Notes: a model not told the origin generated them from the letters alone. A DNA stretch of 64,000 nucleotides from Muricea muricata (GCA_963855995.1 OY979721.1:992001-1056000); one strand, 5' to 3'; numbered from the stretch's first letter, positions 11,708 to 25,000 are shown. A program made the numbers and translations.

Positions 11708-13194
11708 GCTTTTGTTGTGAATTATTTCTCACGAGAAAAACAATAGAAAGACAAGCTTAAAAGGGCGTGTTCTGTCTTGTATCTCAATAGACAGCACAGA
11801 ATCTAAAGTAGACTTTCTGTACCCCATATATAAATTCAAGAAATCAACAGGCCTTATGCATCCAATAATATTTTTATTAGGGCAGCATAGAAAACATTCT
11901 AAAATGAAATATAATTTACTTTGTTTTTAAATTTCTGGTAGACTTATAATTTACTTTACTAAAGACAGCTACTAAGTTTCAACAAGATTCACCTAGGAAA
12001 ACAAAAGATATGAGTGATTAACAACATCGAAATGGTATATAGCTATTTCCATGCCTTTTACTCACGGTCAGATCAGTTGGCTATCCAAAGTTATTTCGTA
12101 ATGTAAATAACTGGTAAATATACTACATCATTCATACGTAATGAAACATGTTCAAGCTTTGAATAGCTACAAACAATTAAGTGTAAATGTATTTTTGAGA
12201 GCAACCGAATTTTTTTGACGTGCCATAAACAAAATATATGGAAGAGTGACGGTACGGTGTTTTCATGATAGCAAATAATTGGAGGTAACTAACATAGAAC
12301 AAGAACTAACACGACTGTAGCAGAACGGTCTGTGAATTCAGTTAAGATTTACAATATTGTATAGTTTTAAATGACCTACTTTAATTTGTTCAAATATTTA
12401 CACTATAACTTTTTCTCTTGCTTTTGTTTGGACTTTCACGTCAATTTCAGCTAATTTTTCAAAGAGTGATAAAACGGGGTTGTGGATCATGCGTTTCACA
12501 GTGGGAAGAAAGCAGTTTACAATTCACGTGTCTTAAAAAAATTTCACGTTTCATCTACATAACAGTTTGTTTACAGATCTATCAGGTTTCTTCAGATAGA
12601 CTAGATTTTATTTTTTCAATATGTATAATCCTCCAGTATGTATTGACCTCTGAAAGGCCTCCGAAGAACGTGTTTGAACAATCAACTCATAGTTCGGAAT
12701 ATTTCAGTAAAAAGTTAGCTAAAATCGACTTTAAACTTTCATATTTACTAGCTTTTAGAGTTAAAACCATCAAAATTCTGTGGAGGCAAAGGGTTATATG
12801 ATTATCATTACAAATAATCTTGTAAAAACCCTCTATTGGTAGTTCCTGTTTGATTAGTTTTTCTGCATCCATGATCTGCAGCACTTACAATGGTCAGTTG
12901 TGTAGGAGCTAGTTGAGGTCTCAATAATGATAGCATACACATCAATACATCATACAATCTTTTCAAAAGTTCTGTCTCAGAGTCTCTCTTTGTTCCAGTC
13001 ACCTTCCTTCATGTGGGTAGCTTTATGCAAATGATATCATGAATAACCGAAAAAGTGGCCATCTGAGCCAATGATATCTTGAAATGAATGTTCAGCGGCA
13101 TGACCAGTTTTCTCAGTGGGTTGATCGCATAGGCTCTCGAGAAGTAAGGCTTGTGGGTTCAGTTTTTTTTGTGAGAAATCATTTTTTCTGTGTT
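11708..13194. other. Intergenic region between the convergent GPCR genes
   Basis: It holds the 3' flanks of two tail-to-tail receptor genes. Frames here (for example 12418-12801) start at non-ATG codons and have no recognisable composition. I see no conserved exon or repeat. Confidence 0.5.
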
Positions 13195-14633
13195 TCAAGA
13201 TGACTGTTTCCATGGCATCAAAAGCTTTCGATATCCTTGTCGGAAATTTCGATTCATGAAGCCGTATATGACAGGATTCATAAAGCAATTGGAGAAGACC
13301 AACACGCCAACTACCCTGACCGGGATACTTGGTTTAAGCTCAAAATAACCAAGCTGTGCCAACAGGAAGTATAGTTGATTCGGTAACCAACATAGGATCA
13401 GAGCTAAAGATGCCACACCCATCATGATTGTCGCTCGTTTCAGCACGTGTTTTGACGAGCTGTCTGAAGTTGTCGAGCTGGTTAATGCTTTTCTGGCTGA
13501 TACAGGATACATTCGTTCATCTTTGAATCTAAAAGCACAACGGAGCGCGAGTTAATCACTATTTTTATGTATTAATTAGTGTTAGGTGTTTGTGGTGTTT
13601 CCCTGAGTTTACATCCACACCGGGCAAGCTGAAAAATGCGCCTGACCACGGCGGGAACCGAACCTACCCTCACTCCTGCTTTCGGTAATAACTTTTTCAT
13701 GGAATTGAAAACATTATTAATATTATTTAAAAGAAATGTCAAGAATATGTACAAAATAACAAGCCAAAAACGAGCCAACATTAATGAATTGAGTTCAACC
13801 TCTTCCAAAACGAACTTGATATTACAAAAAATTGGAATCCAACCTGATAAAAATATGCACATAAGAAACCACAATAACACAACATGGAATAAAGGTCTGC
13901 CCAGCGAACAAAAATATCGCCAGAGCCCAAGACTTCCCTTTGCTTGTTTCGGCAGTCCATTTGCAATGTGCGCTGGTCTCATTAAGTCTTTGGTATCCTT
14001 CAACGCGTGCGATCACGGGGGATTCGAACACGATTCCAGCGATCCAGCTACAAAGAATCAATATCTGCATCGTCCGAACCCCGAACCTTTCCTTGTAGAA
14101 GACAGGGCGTGTAACAGCAAACCACCTTTCGATCGCGAGAACGAGGCAGGTATACACTGAAGTTATACCCAGGGAGAATGGAATGAAATGAGACCATACG
14201 ATGCGACAGTAGAACTCTCGCGAAGAATAATCTAAGAAGGTTTGTTAAGGTGTTTAGTCAGCAGTATAAGATACAGTGATAACCAATACAATAAACTAAC
14301 AAATTACTTAGTGAATCAGACATCATTTCCTCGTTTTTTTTTCGGTTCAGTTTAGAAAGTTAACTTACCAGTTGGAACTGTATAGGCTTCTGGATCTTGC
14401 ACAAACTTCGGCACCACCAACAGAGATATGGCGGTCAAAATATCAGTAACTGCAAGATTAAGAATGCATTGGTAGTGTTTCTTTTTTAACCACTTAGGAA
14501 AGCGCGCCAACAACACAAGCACCATAAGGTTTCCGATTAGCGCCAATGTAGCAGTCAAAGAAAAGATAACTTTTGTCACAGTCCGCGTGTTCTCGCTTGG
14601 TTTTGGCAACGATGATATGAACGTTTCATTCAT
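13195..14633 (-). CDS. Class A GPCR, three coding exons, paralogue of the 10586 receptor
   Basis: Coding exons: 14633-14369, 14231-13844, 13528-13195. GT/AG joins restore VPT-D-YSSREFYC (intron 1, phase 1) and HIFI-R-FKDERM (intron 2, phase 2). The product is about 328 residues. Landmarks: N-terminal MNET sequon, TM1 LIGNLMVLVLL, TM2 LAVTDILTA, TM3 cysteine FYCRIVW, ERW in place of DRY (LAIERWFAV), extracellular loop 2 with RLNETSAHCKW, TM6 LCWLPNQ, TM7 NPVIYGF. It aligns along its length with the intronless neighbour. The second intron contains a fragment of the B-box repeat. The family (amine, peptide or other) cannot be settled from sequence alone. Confidence 0.92.
13592..13668 (-). mobile_element. 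Single-arm fragment of the B-box repeat
   Basis: The segment reads tttccctgagtttacatcc, then acaccgggcaagctgaaaaa, then cctgaccacggcgggaaccg, matching one arm of the palindrome at 10356-10527 with substitutions. It lies inside intron 2 of the second GPCR. Confidence 0.75.
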
Positions 14634-14639
14634 CTTGTA

Positions 14640-16080
14640 ATCTCTTTGGTTGTGATTAAGGAAAAGATTAGTCTCTTCTTCAAGATAATATTTGGATCGT
14701 TTCTAATTGTTTACTAGCTTCTTTTAAAACCAGTCCTGGTCAATCTTTGAACTGTTTTCCAATGACAACTACAATGTAATGTTAAATCTTCTTTTTAGCG
14801 CATTTTTCTTATTGTCTAAGAGTAATGCGATGCCTTTTGCGTTGTGGACTTTTTAGGCGTGTCGACCTTTGCCTTTGGAACAGAGAGGAATTTTTTCCCT
14901 CAGTTACAACAACCAAAAATGTTTGCTGTTTGAAATAAAATTCAAAACTCTTCTGTTGTCTTTGCAAAGTCCTTAATATTGCTATTAATTGTTTGTAGCC
15001 ATATATTGACAGGTCTTTAGTATGTTCCACTTTTCGTTAACTGATTCTTGGATTCTGGGCGATAAGCTGGGTCCAAACACCTTTAGATGGAATTGATCGT
15101 TTAAGAAGATCTCTTTGCAAAATGTCTGAGAACTTACTGACATGAAAAGCCTGCCTAAATTGATTTAGTACTTGCAATTTCCTTGCTTTTATAAAGATAT
15201 AAGCCCCCCTCAAGATTTTAATTATGATATTAATTGTATTTTCTTTGAAACAATGAGGCGCCATTGAATTAAACCAATTACCGGATCTGACATATGGCCG
15301 TCTAACGCGCTCGAAAATACAACAAAGGAAATATTAGTTCACTCTGGAGTTCTAATTTGATGCTTTTTTTGAAATGCAATGTTTTCATTATCATTAACAA
15401 TTACTCAGGCCATGTATGTTTAATGTGAGCGCAGAACAACATAGAATGCTTCGAAAATTGATAAATAAACTTATGATACGCTTGAATAATGACAGTTTCC
15501 GATCAGACACCGGTTGCCAGACAAATTGGTGAAAATAGGAATGAAAAAAATACACAAATATTAAGAAATCATTTGAAAGAAAAGTAGATCAGAAATTCTT
15601 TCAGCAGTTATGGCACGAAATGACGCAGCTATTTTTTAACAAAACTTTTGAAATGGTAATTATTAATTAATTCCTCAACATAGGCCAAAACTAACTACTC
15701 GACGTAATTTGAGCTCATTCTAGTTAATTTATATGGTTTATGCAGAATGCGTCCATGCGATTGTGGAGTGAAAAACGCTGATCTGTCAATGCAATATTCA
15801 TTCAGTTTAGGGTTTCGCCTTTTTAACATTGATTTTAATATACAAGCTAATTAACATGCACTGCCACACTGTGGAAATATTATGCCCTTTTATTTTGGGA
15901 AAAGTCTTAAGAAAGTCTCCTTTTTCAAAGAAAATTTACTTAAATATCCGATTTTGATTTACACACAAGTTCTTGTCTGCAAAGTAATTTACAAATACTA
16001 TATCTTTAAAATCTATACCCCAAAACATCGTTAAAATTCCAAGGAATTTAATAAAATCAGCATAACAGATCTAGAACAAT
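14640..16080. other. Intergenic stretch upstream of the second GPCR
   Basis: No supported gene. Frames at 14809-15264 are short and unlike proteins. The sequence directly upstream of the ATG at 14633 should hold the receptor promoter, but no TATA box or other landmark stands out. Confidence 0.45.
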
Positions 16081-17040
16081 GCGTGTATCAAAGGGTCATT
16101 CGCTTTCTGGCCTCTAGAAAAACGGAAATCGGCGAAAAAATCGGTCGCCGATTTCCGTTTTTCAATTTTTAAAAATAGCTTGGAAAACAAAATTAGCATG
16201 TGCCTCTAAATGGCCAACTATTTTTCGAGCGCTTAACAAACGGAATACGGATTTCGAATTTGATTTTCTATTTTTATCGTTGGGTTTCTTGCGATATCCA
16301 TCGTCTATGTTTGCTTCATGCACCCCGGTATGAAATAAATCTAATTTTGAAAAATAAAGCAATATGGCTGCTTTGAAGGAGCACGAAGACTTTGTTAAAC
16401 ATTTCTTGTCAAAGAATGAAAACATAATATGGGATTTATCCGATATCCTTCAGGAACGATATCCAGAACAGAGAGGCTTCAGTGTACGTAGCATTAAACG
16501 CTTTTGCGAGGAAAAAGGGACAAAACAAAGTATAGACTGGACCTCTGAGACAGCAACTTTTACAACATTATCGAGTTGCTCATCCGAAAGTAGTCCTCTT
16601 TATCTTATTCCCTTTTCCTCACAAAAGCGTTTTTAAATGAGTAAAAAATGCTACGTACACTAAAGCCTTTCTGTTCTGGATATCGTTCTTGAAGGATATC
16701 GTATAATTCACATATCGTGTTTTCATTCTTTAACAAGAAATGTTTAACAAAGTCTTTGTCCTCCTCCAAAGCAGCCATATTGCTTTATTTTGTTTAAAAT
16801 TAGATTTATTTCATACCCGGGAGTGCATGAAGCAAACATAGACGATGAATATCGCAAGAAACTCAACAAGGAAAAATAGAAAATCAAATTCGAAATCCGT
16901 TTGTTAAGCGCTCGAAAAATAGTTGGCCATTTAAAGGTGCATGCTAATTTTGTTTTCCAAGCTGTTTTTAAAAATTGAAAAACGAAAAACGGAAGTCGGC
17001 GACCGATTTACCCGAAAACGAATGACCCTTTAATACACGC
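16081..17040. mobile_element. 960-bp palindromic DNA element with a transposase-like ORF start in both arms
   Basis: The outer ends are gcgtgtatcaaagggtcatt and the reverse complement of aatgaccctttaatacacgc. The arms (about 400 bp each) match over most of their length. Each arm carries an ATG frame: plus at 16364 (MAALKEHEDFVKHFLSKNEN, then ILQERYPEQRGFSVRSIKRF) and a diverged minus-strand copy starting near 16780 (MAALEEDKDFVKHFLLKNEN). The RGFSVRSIKRFCEEKG tail looks like a helix-turn-helix of a repeated transposon-type protein family. I could not assign the superfamily. It is a non-autonomous or collapsed copy. Confidence 0.75.
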
Positions 17041-18223
17041 ATTTAGAACGAAATCAAAAAATATTTTCATGCAAACATATTTTGACCATGAAGTTTGTCA
17101 GAAAATCACTTTTTTGTAGATACCTTTATAATTAATATCCTAGATTAAGAGCATTGTAACACCGCCGGTTAAAATAGTCTCTTTTAGCTGCAAATATAAT
17201 AGTTTGTTCTCATCGTTAGTTTTACTTAGGGCGAGAAAAAAAGTGAACATACCTTAACATGTGCTTGAAAAAAGGCAGTTAAAAATGTGTAAAAAATATT
17301 GTTTTTCATGTATTGTCTGCGAGTACGACATGCATAGGAAGACGCCCAAACAACGCTACTTGATTAATTTGTTTTGCATCTCGAGTGCATGTACGCTAAT
17401 CACTGCATATTATCATCTACTTCGTTTGATTCACAAACATAATGGCGGTTTTCCATTTGCAATTAAGTTTTCCCAGCTCGAGACAATGTATTAGCACACG
17501 CGTGATACATTAAAACATCTGTCTCATATGAGCTTCTCGGGGCTGCGTTATTTTCAAAGCATTGTAATGCGGAAAATTGTATTACACCAAATTTGCACAA
17601 CTTTTGAAATGCTGTAAGCATCAGCTGTAATCGCCGCATTGTAAATGTGAGATATTGCAGGGTTTAATTACAATAATATATTTAAGATTTTTTAATGTTA
17701 AAATATAACTCAGGATTCTAACTCAAAGGTCTTCATTAAAACGCTTTAGAAAAAGAATTAATATATTTAAGCTTTCCATGTAATAATTCTATTGCTTTAG
17801 ACTATAGGCACATATAAAGGGCAATATTCTGTTGTGGTTTAATTACAGCTTTTTCAAAATTATATAACTAGCCTCTACATATAGCATTAATAAAAATTTG
17901 ACAAAATTAAAGTTTAGCATTTTTAATGACAATTTTTCATCATCCCTTCATTCTATTGATATTTACAGATATCATAAAATCATGTTAATTTATGTATTTC
18001 CAAGGTTTACATCAGTTTCACTGCCTATTTTCCAGGCTTTTTTCTTCATTTTTTCCACAGTATTTTCACGTTTTCATAATTTTCATAGCATTTTTCCTAA
18101 AGATGTCAATCGAATTCCCCTCAGTGAATTTTTATGACATAAACCCTGATAAATTTTCTTCATTCCCAGGTTTCATCTGTTTTCACACTTTTGACAATTA
18201 GTTGTGATCAGCGACTGCAAATA
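17041..18223. other. Intergenic stretch, 3' of BORCS5
   Basis: AT-rich sequence with short frames only (17261-17494, 17898-18137), none protein-like. I see nothing beyond the presumed BORCS5 3' UTR at the right end. Confidence 0.45.
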
Positions 18224-18766
18224 TTACATTTTCAGAAACGTTTCCATCCGTTCTTCCTCGGGTAACATCTCATTCAATCTCTCCATCAGTGGAATGATAT
18301 CCTGTAATGTCATTTCAACTCGATCAATATTTCTTTTCACATCCTGGATAGTCGATATGAAATACATTTGACTTTGTAATTTTTTGTGCCTCTCACTAAC
18401 TTTTCGCAGAACTGACATGGAATGACAGTCCAGCTCTTTCACTCGATGACTAATGGCGTCTTGGTCAAATGCCACGGCATCAGCACACAGTTTAAGATGT
18501 CTTTCATATGTTGCACAAAGTGCTTTAGCCGGCCTCGAGTCCAATCGATTTATCACATCAAAATCGGTCACTGAATTACCACTCAACGAGCTTTTCATCA
18601 GTGGATTGAACGTTGCAATGTTTTGGAGTTTTACAATATCGCCGTCTTTGACAATTTGTTCGTCTTTCGAGGCGTTTTTTCTGCTTTTTACCACCACAAT
18701 GTCACCCACGGGCGAAGCACCTGGCGCTTTGCCTCTGTTCTGACTATTGCTCTGCTCTTGGCCCAT
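18224..18766 (-). CDS. BORCS5: BORC complex subunit 5 (myrlysin/LOH12CR1), 180 aa, single coding exon
   Basis: Subunit of BORC, which sits on the cytosolic face of lysosomes and recruits Arl8 for kinesin-driven outward transport. The ATG at 18766 gives MGQEQSNSQ; Gly2 plus Ser6 is an N-myristoylation signature, the feature that anchors this subunit to the membrane in the family. Family-specific blocks visible: DIVVVKSR near residue 23, VKLQNIATFNPLMKSSLSG (about 46-64), the AVAFDQDAI block (about 97-105), and a C-terminal helix ending PLMERLNEMLPEEERMETF. The rest is predicted helical/coiled coil. Length is close to that of the vertebrate protein. The 18766 start is 264 bp from the divergent EXT2 start. 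The identification is from remembered family conservation, not a search. Confidence 0.93.
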   Translation of the reverse strand: MGQEQSNSQNRGKAPGASPVGDIVVVKSRKNASKDEQIVKDGDIVKLQNIATFNPLMKSSLSGNSVTDFDVINRLDSRPAKALCATYERHLKLCADAVAFDQDAISHRVKELDCHSMSVLRKVSERHKKLQSQMYFISTIQDVKRNIDRVEMTLQDIIPLMERLNEMLPEEERMETFLKM

Positions 18767-19030
18767 ATTTTGGCGTTTATTTCAAGCGCTTAACCCGTTT
18801 CACTCAATTTTACTACCTAATTTACGGCGGCCATTTTGAAAAAGTGCAGCGCGGCCGGGGGGGGGGTGCATTGATATAATACAAGTTATTAATACAAATT
18901 GATCCGGAAGTCAATCATGCTTTTAATTGATACTATTGATACTAGAACTCTCAAACATTTCTGTAGTAGCGAGAGCTGTCAACAGAAATATATTTAATAC
19001 AAACAGTATTTTAGAAGGATTTTTTTTATT
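18767..19030. promoter_or_regulatory. Shared intergenic promoter region of BORCS5 and EXT2
   Basis: Only 264 bp separate the divergent start codons. The segment has a GC-rich patch (gcagcgcggcc, then a run of G near 18857-18866) in AT-rich surroundings and no strong TATA box, as expected for a compact bidirectional housekeeping promoter. Confidence 0.5.
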
Positions 19031-22000
19031 ATGCTACGTGGCGTGAACTTTAAACAAAGGTTATTCTGTATTGTAATTGTTGTTGCATTATTTTTCGTCG
19101 TGGCACTCTTGATATGGCCTCAAAATGACAGCAAAGCCAAAATCGTTGTGGATTCCCAAATCATAGCACCAAATATTCCGCTGTCTTCGCCATTCGTTAA
19201 AAGTTGCCGAATGCACACGAACGAGTGTTTCAACATCTACCGTTGCAGTTACAACGAGAGGGGTAAAATTGATGTCTATGTTTACCCCTTTACGAACTAC
19301 TTTGACGAGAATGGACGTCAGATTTCGCCGTCGTTCTCAAAGGAGTTTTATGAACTGATAATGGCGATAAAAAGCAGTGACTATTACACAAATGACATGG
19401 AGAAAGCCTGTGTTATAATACCGCCAATTGATTTGTTAAATCAGAGAAGAATCAACGTCAGTCACGCAGGCCAGATACTCAGCAGTTTGCCAAGGTTTGT
19501 CTCGGTCTCTGCTATATCCTGGTTCTCGTATGTGCTACTCATTAGAGGCGAAAATTCATAACGGATATTGCGCATGAGCATTCAATCATGACAATGCTTG
19601 TTACTGATGCAGGGACCGCGGAAGATCGGTGATTGAGGGGGCCCATATTCTTATATTCGGGTTCACAAACCGTGAAAACAATCAATTTCAAAAGAAATTA
19701 ATGAGGCAGAATGCGAATATATGAATATGGGCCCCCACAATTACCGATCTTCCGCGGCTCGTCTGATGTCGGCAACACGAGAAACAGGCTTATGTGTGAT
19801 GAGGGGGGGGGGAATTGGGTTTAAGGTTCCTACACAGTTTTGTCAAATCCTGTGGATATGCCTGATGCCCCCACTTGGGTCAAACCAGTGACTGGTATGT
19901 ACATTTTTATACTGTTTCACCAAAACCAGTGGCGGATCCAGTGTAAGTCAAAATAAATTATAGCACCTCAATTTTAAATTCAAAATAACTTTATAACAAT
20001 ATCATAGGTTATGAATTTCAAAAGAATAAAATCTAACCAATGAAGTTGCTTTGAAGGTATTTTAAAATGTAAATATATCCTAGATTGAGCTGTGGTAATT
20101 TATTTTGACTTACGCTAGATCCGCCACTGATAATGTCTGCAGATAGTATTATGCTCCTTCACTTTGGTGTTGTTGAGCGCTCTGTGCAGAGTTGATTGAG
20201 TGACTTGGCAATATTGCAACGCTCACTTCTCTCGTATATAATACTATATATTATATATATAATACTTCCTTTCATTATTTCAACTTGTAACTGCATGTAG
20301 TTGGAAAAAGTATGGTGGGACAAATCATCTTATTTTCAACCTCCTTCCTGGTGACCTTCCTGATTTCAATACAGCTGAAGCAATCTTGGCTGGTGGAAGC
20401 TTTTCACGCTCATCATATCGTCCTGGTTTTGATGTCAGTATACCCATCATTAATTCACTGACACGATTTCCTGCTGATAAAGACAGTAAACAGTAAGTGA
20501 GATCATAGTATATACAGTGACTTTAATGAATGGCGCTTGCGGCTTGCGACAAATTTTACACGCACTTTTTGGGCTGCCTATGGTGAGATTTGATAGCAGG
20601 CTTTACATATTCTTATAAATAAGTTTGTGTTATACCAGAGCAGTGCTTTACAAATCTTTGAATATGCTGCTTTTACACGACCATATTTTCTGTAACAGAT
20701 TTCATGTGTCAAAACTGTATCAAATTTGTCAAAAGTTCCAAATTTACAAGGTCTAAAAAACATTTGAGACATGAAATTTGTTAAAGAAGATCTATCTGTA
20801 TTAGTATTTGCGAAGGGAAAAGCGTTACCACTATGTGGAAACGTGGTAACGCTTTTTCCCGCGTAATACAAAAGCATAGAAAATTCGCAAACTTTATATT
20901 ACTATATTTTCGACATTTTTAAATATTTTACAACCCAACTTCCTATCTTCACTGAATTTAGGAAGCTCTTTCCAACTGTGCTAAAATTGTTTTCGAATTT
21001 AAAAGTTTGTGTAATTGGGTAATGGTCTATTGAAAAACTAGGCAATGAAAACGCTGCTCGAATCAATTCCGGGATAAATTTTTAAATATATTTTACCTCA
21101 AATTCAAATTGTCCAATCAAAATATCGTATTTCTACCACGTGATGAGGTGATTTTTATCATTTATATACCCGGAGCGAGGGGGATTCAGTGAAATATTTC
21201 CTGAAGTGATGATATTTCCCTCGGGCTAAAGCCCTCAGGAAATATCATCACTTCAGGAAATATTTCACTGAATCCCCCGAGCGAAGGGTCTATAAATGAT
21301 ATATTATACCGAAAATCAAAAACTTCCGTAAGAATAAACTTTTAAGTTCTTTAAGTTGAACATACCTTCGTGAATACGATGCTCTAAAATACAAAATAGT
21401 CAGTTCTTTGTTAATTTTTATAACGAGAAGTACAGAAAATTCCTTTTAATTTTTTAAATATTTGTGTTTTCAACGTCCTTGTCCTCCAAAATACTTTATA
21501 ATTCTTCGTGAAGTTCATTAAACTTTTCGCACATTCCGCCATTTTTGTTTACGAAAACTAGCCAATCTATGCTTGCGTGTACAAGCGTTGCCATGACAGC
21601 GTGAGATATTTACTGTATCTCACTTTAAAAGTGAGATTCAGTGGTATCTCACTTTAAAAGTGAGATACAGTGAGAAATCACCTCATCACGTGGTAGAAAT
21701 ACGATATTTTGATTGGACAATTTGAATTTGAGTTATAATATCTCACTGTATCTCTTTTTTAAAGTGAGATACCACTGACTGTATCTCACTTTTAAAGTGA
21801 GATACAGTAAATATCTCACGCTGTCATTGCAACGCTTGTACACGCAAGCACAGATTGGCAAGTTTTCGTAAACAAAAATGGCGGAATGTGCGAAAAGTTT
21901 AATGAACTTCACGAAGAATTATAAAGTATTTTGGAGGGCAAGGGCGTTGAAAACACAAATATTTAAAAAATTAAAAGAAATTTTTTGTACTTCTCGTTAT

Positions 22001-25000
22001 AAAAATAAACAAAGAACTGGCTATTTTGTATTTTAGAGCATCATATTCACGAAGGTATGTTCAACTTGAAGAACTTAAAAGTTTATTCTTACGGAAGTTT
22101 TTAATTTTCGGTATAATATATCATTTATAGACCCTCCGCTCGGGGGATTCGGTAAAATATTTCCTTCAGTGATGATATTTCCCTCGGGCTAAACCCCTCG
22201 GGAAATATCATCACTTCAGGAAATATTTCACCGAATCCCCCTCGCTCCGGGTATATAAATGATAAATATTCACAGGCAATGCCAACAACAGAATTTAAGC
22301 TGGAAAATTCAGCACCAAGGCCACGAAAAAATCTAATTTTAATCGCGAAGTTAAGAAAACTATGAAATATAAATCAGATATAAAATTACAGGATTTTAAA
22401 TAAAGTCCTCTAATTTAAACAAACGCTTTGTCTACATTTTGTTCAACTTTCATATTATTTTGTGAGCAAAAAGTGATATAATAAGTACAAGATGGTGCAA
22501 ATAAGCTTTCGTCATCCCTACGCCCGAGAATCTTCAATTTACAGTATAATAATTTTGTGCAGCTTCATGACTTATAATAAAATACAAAACTATTGACACT
22601 CCGTAAATTGTCAACATTTTTATTCTAAACGTTTCGACATGTAATACAAGTCATTAGAATACAAATGTTGACAATTTACGGAGTATCAATAGTTTTGTGT
22701 TTTATTAAAATACTCTATAGCAGTCGAAAATTCAATGACTTATGCGGTGTAAGACATTTCCCCCCTCCATCGCAGAAATTAATTTAGTAAAACATTTTTC
22801 GCCCCATTGTTTTAGGAGCAGCGAGAAGAAATGGTTTTTGTTGTCAACACAAGTAAATTTCAATGCTTACTATTTGCAAAAACTTGAGAATATAGCCGAC
22901 TCAAAACAAGATGTTTTGGTTTTAAGCCGTTGTTTGGAAAGTGGTGTAATATCTTCGCGATGCAGAGGAGAAGTTGTGTATAAATATCCTGAGATATTGC
23001 AGGTAGTTGTCGAGACTGTAACAACGAGTGCTGGTCGTTTATCGTTGTTTTAAAGCAGCTTTAATCGATCAAAATCACGATATCTACTGACAGCAGGTGA
23101 AAACTTTGGTTTACGATTATCAAGTATAACTCAACGTTGAATCGACGTTGAAATTACAAGTCAAACCGACGTCCTAAAATCAGCCATGAACGGTCGTTAT
23201 ATCGACGTCTGTTTGGTAATGTTGAACAAACCTTTGTAAATCAACGTCGTCGTAACGCTGGCATGTTTTCGACGTGTCTTTAACGAAATTTCAGTGTTTG
23301 CAAAGTCATCCCGTGCTCCCTGCATGGATCATCTTCTTCAAAAATTTGTTTTTTGAAAATCAAAGTTGTTCAATTAAACCGCTCCCATGTTCTTGTTTAA
23401 GACTTGAACAAAATCAACCCGGTTTTATTTTCATATAGTCTTCAACGTTTTGTTTGATTATTCGTGGCGTCAGTTTGGGTCAGTCAACCTTGTTGGATGC
23501 CTTAATGATGGTATGTATTCGCTTTCTTTTACAGTCGCAATGCCTACAGACAGCATTCTCATTGCCCGACTATTTTGTCCTAATTTAAACTGGAGATTTA
23601 AACATGGGATAGCCGGTGGAATAAATCGCGCACCAGAAACGCACACACTAGCCGCCTTAATACCGTAGATACATTCCGTGCTTATTAGAATTTCGGCGCA
23701 CGCCTGTTATCCTGTTACTATATGTTTTTTCTAGACCTGAGCGATATTCAAAACTGCATTTAGGGCAGTAAATGGTGAAAAATGTATAAAAACGATTGTT
23801 CCAAATGTTACAAGTTTTACCTAAGTTCCCAATCTCCGCTTTTTAAATTAGGGTTGTATTCCTGTAATTGTTGCCGACAGTTATGTGCTGCCTTTCTCGG
23901 AAGTTATTGACTGGTCAAGGTAAGCTATCATATCGCGTGTGTTATAAGTTGTGCATTCAATGAAGTGCTTGTGTGCAAACACCAGAGGGCGACAAACTCT
24001 GGTTGAATAAAAAATTAAGTTCCCAGACAATTTCCAGAAAATTTTTATCTCGCAGAAACTTTCGGAGATTAATGGATTAAAAGTACATACATGACCCACC
24101 ACAACTCAATTCGTGCAATCATAAGCGACGCCAGCCGCACAATTTGATCGTGCTATGTGCAAATATTTCCGTCTAGCGTGGAAACGATCAATGGACCATT
24201 CTCCTTTCAGAAAAAAATTTGAATTAGGAGTATTCGTTAGCACAGCTGAAAAGAACATCCATCCTGAAAAGACCCATTTCGAAATGTGATTACACTTTTC
24301 CGCGCCGAATACAAAAGTACACAAAATTAGCAAACTTCACAGGGCTATATTTTCCACATTTTACAATGTTTTGCGGCCAAACTTCACAATTTTACTAAAT
24401 TTAGGATGCTCTTTTTATCTGTGCTAATGAGTATTCCTAATTCAAAAGTTTGTCTAAAAGGGGAGTCGTCCATTGGTAAAGAACGGATAATAATTTAAAA
24501 TTTGCAGAGCATGTCTGGTTGGCCTCGTCGCTGTTCACAATGGCTCCCGCCGTGCATTGTCAAAGCCGTAATCATGGCAGCCTTTGGCTCAAGGCATAAA
24601 CAAACACGCGCATTGCATTGTGGTTAACCATCTCTCAAAGCTACCGTAAAGCAAGGCCCGGTATAAACCCTATATACCCTAACCCTAACCACATTTTACT
24701 GATTTGTTTCTGAGGTGATTATACGTCCGATGTCAAGGACATTTACTAATGTTTTCGTTTTCAGGGCATCAGTGGTGATACGTGAAGACGAAATTTTGGA
24801 TGTGTACAAAATTTTAAAGACCTACACTTCGAAAGAAATTGCTGAGATGAAAAATCAGGTTTGCGAAATGTGATGTATATTTTGTGTACGAGATAATGCC
24901 ATCAATTGAATTTAATTATCAACTGGCTACAGTATTGTAGGTTCAATATTTTATTGCTGATTCAAAAAATAGATAACATTTTGGCGTTGTTTGTTCAGCT

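Noticed and set aside
13636..14160. 174-codon plus-strand frame
   Set aside because: Antisense to exon 2 and intron 2 of the minus-strand GPCR, which has all the receptor motifs.
24676..24692. Short telomere-like run (ccctaaccctaacc)
   Set aside because: Only about two units in the middle of EXT2 intron 5; far too short to be telomeric and unsupported by flanking units.
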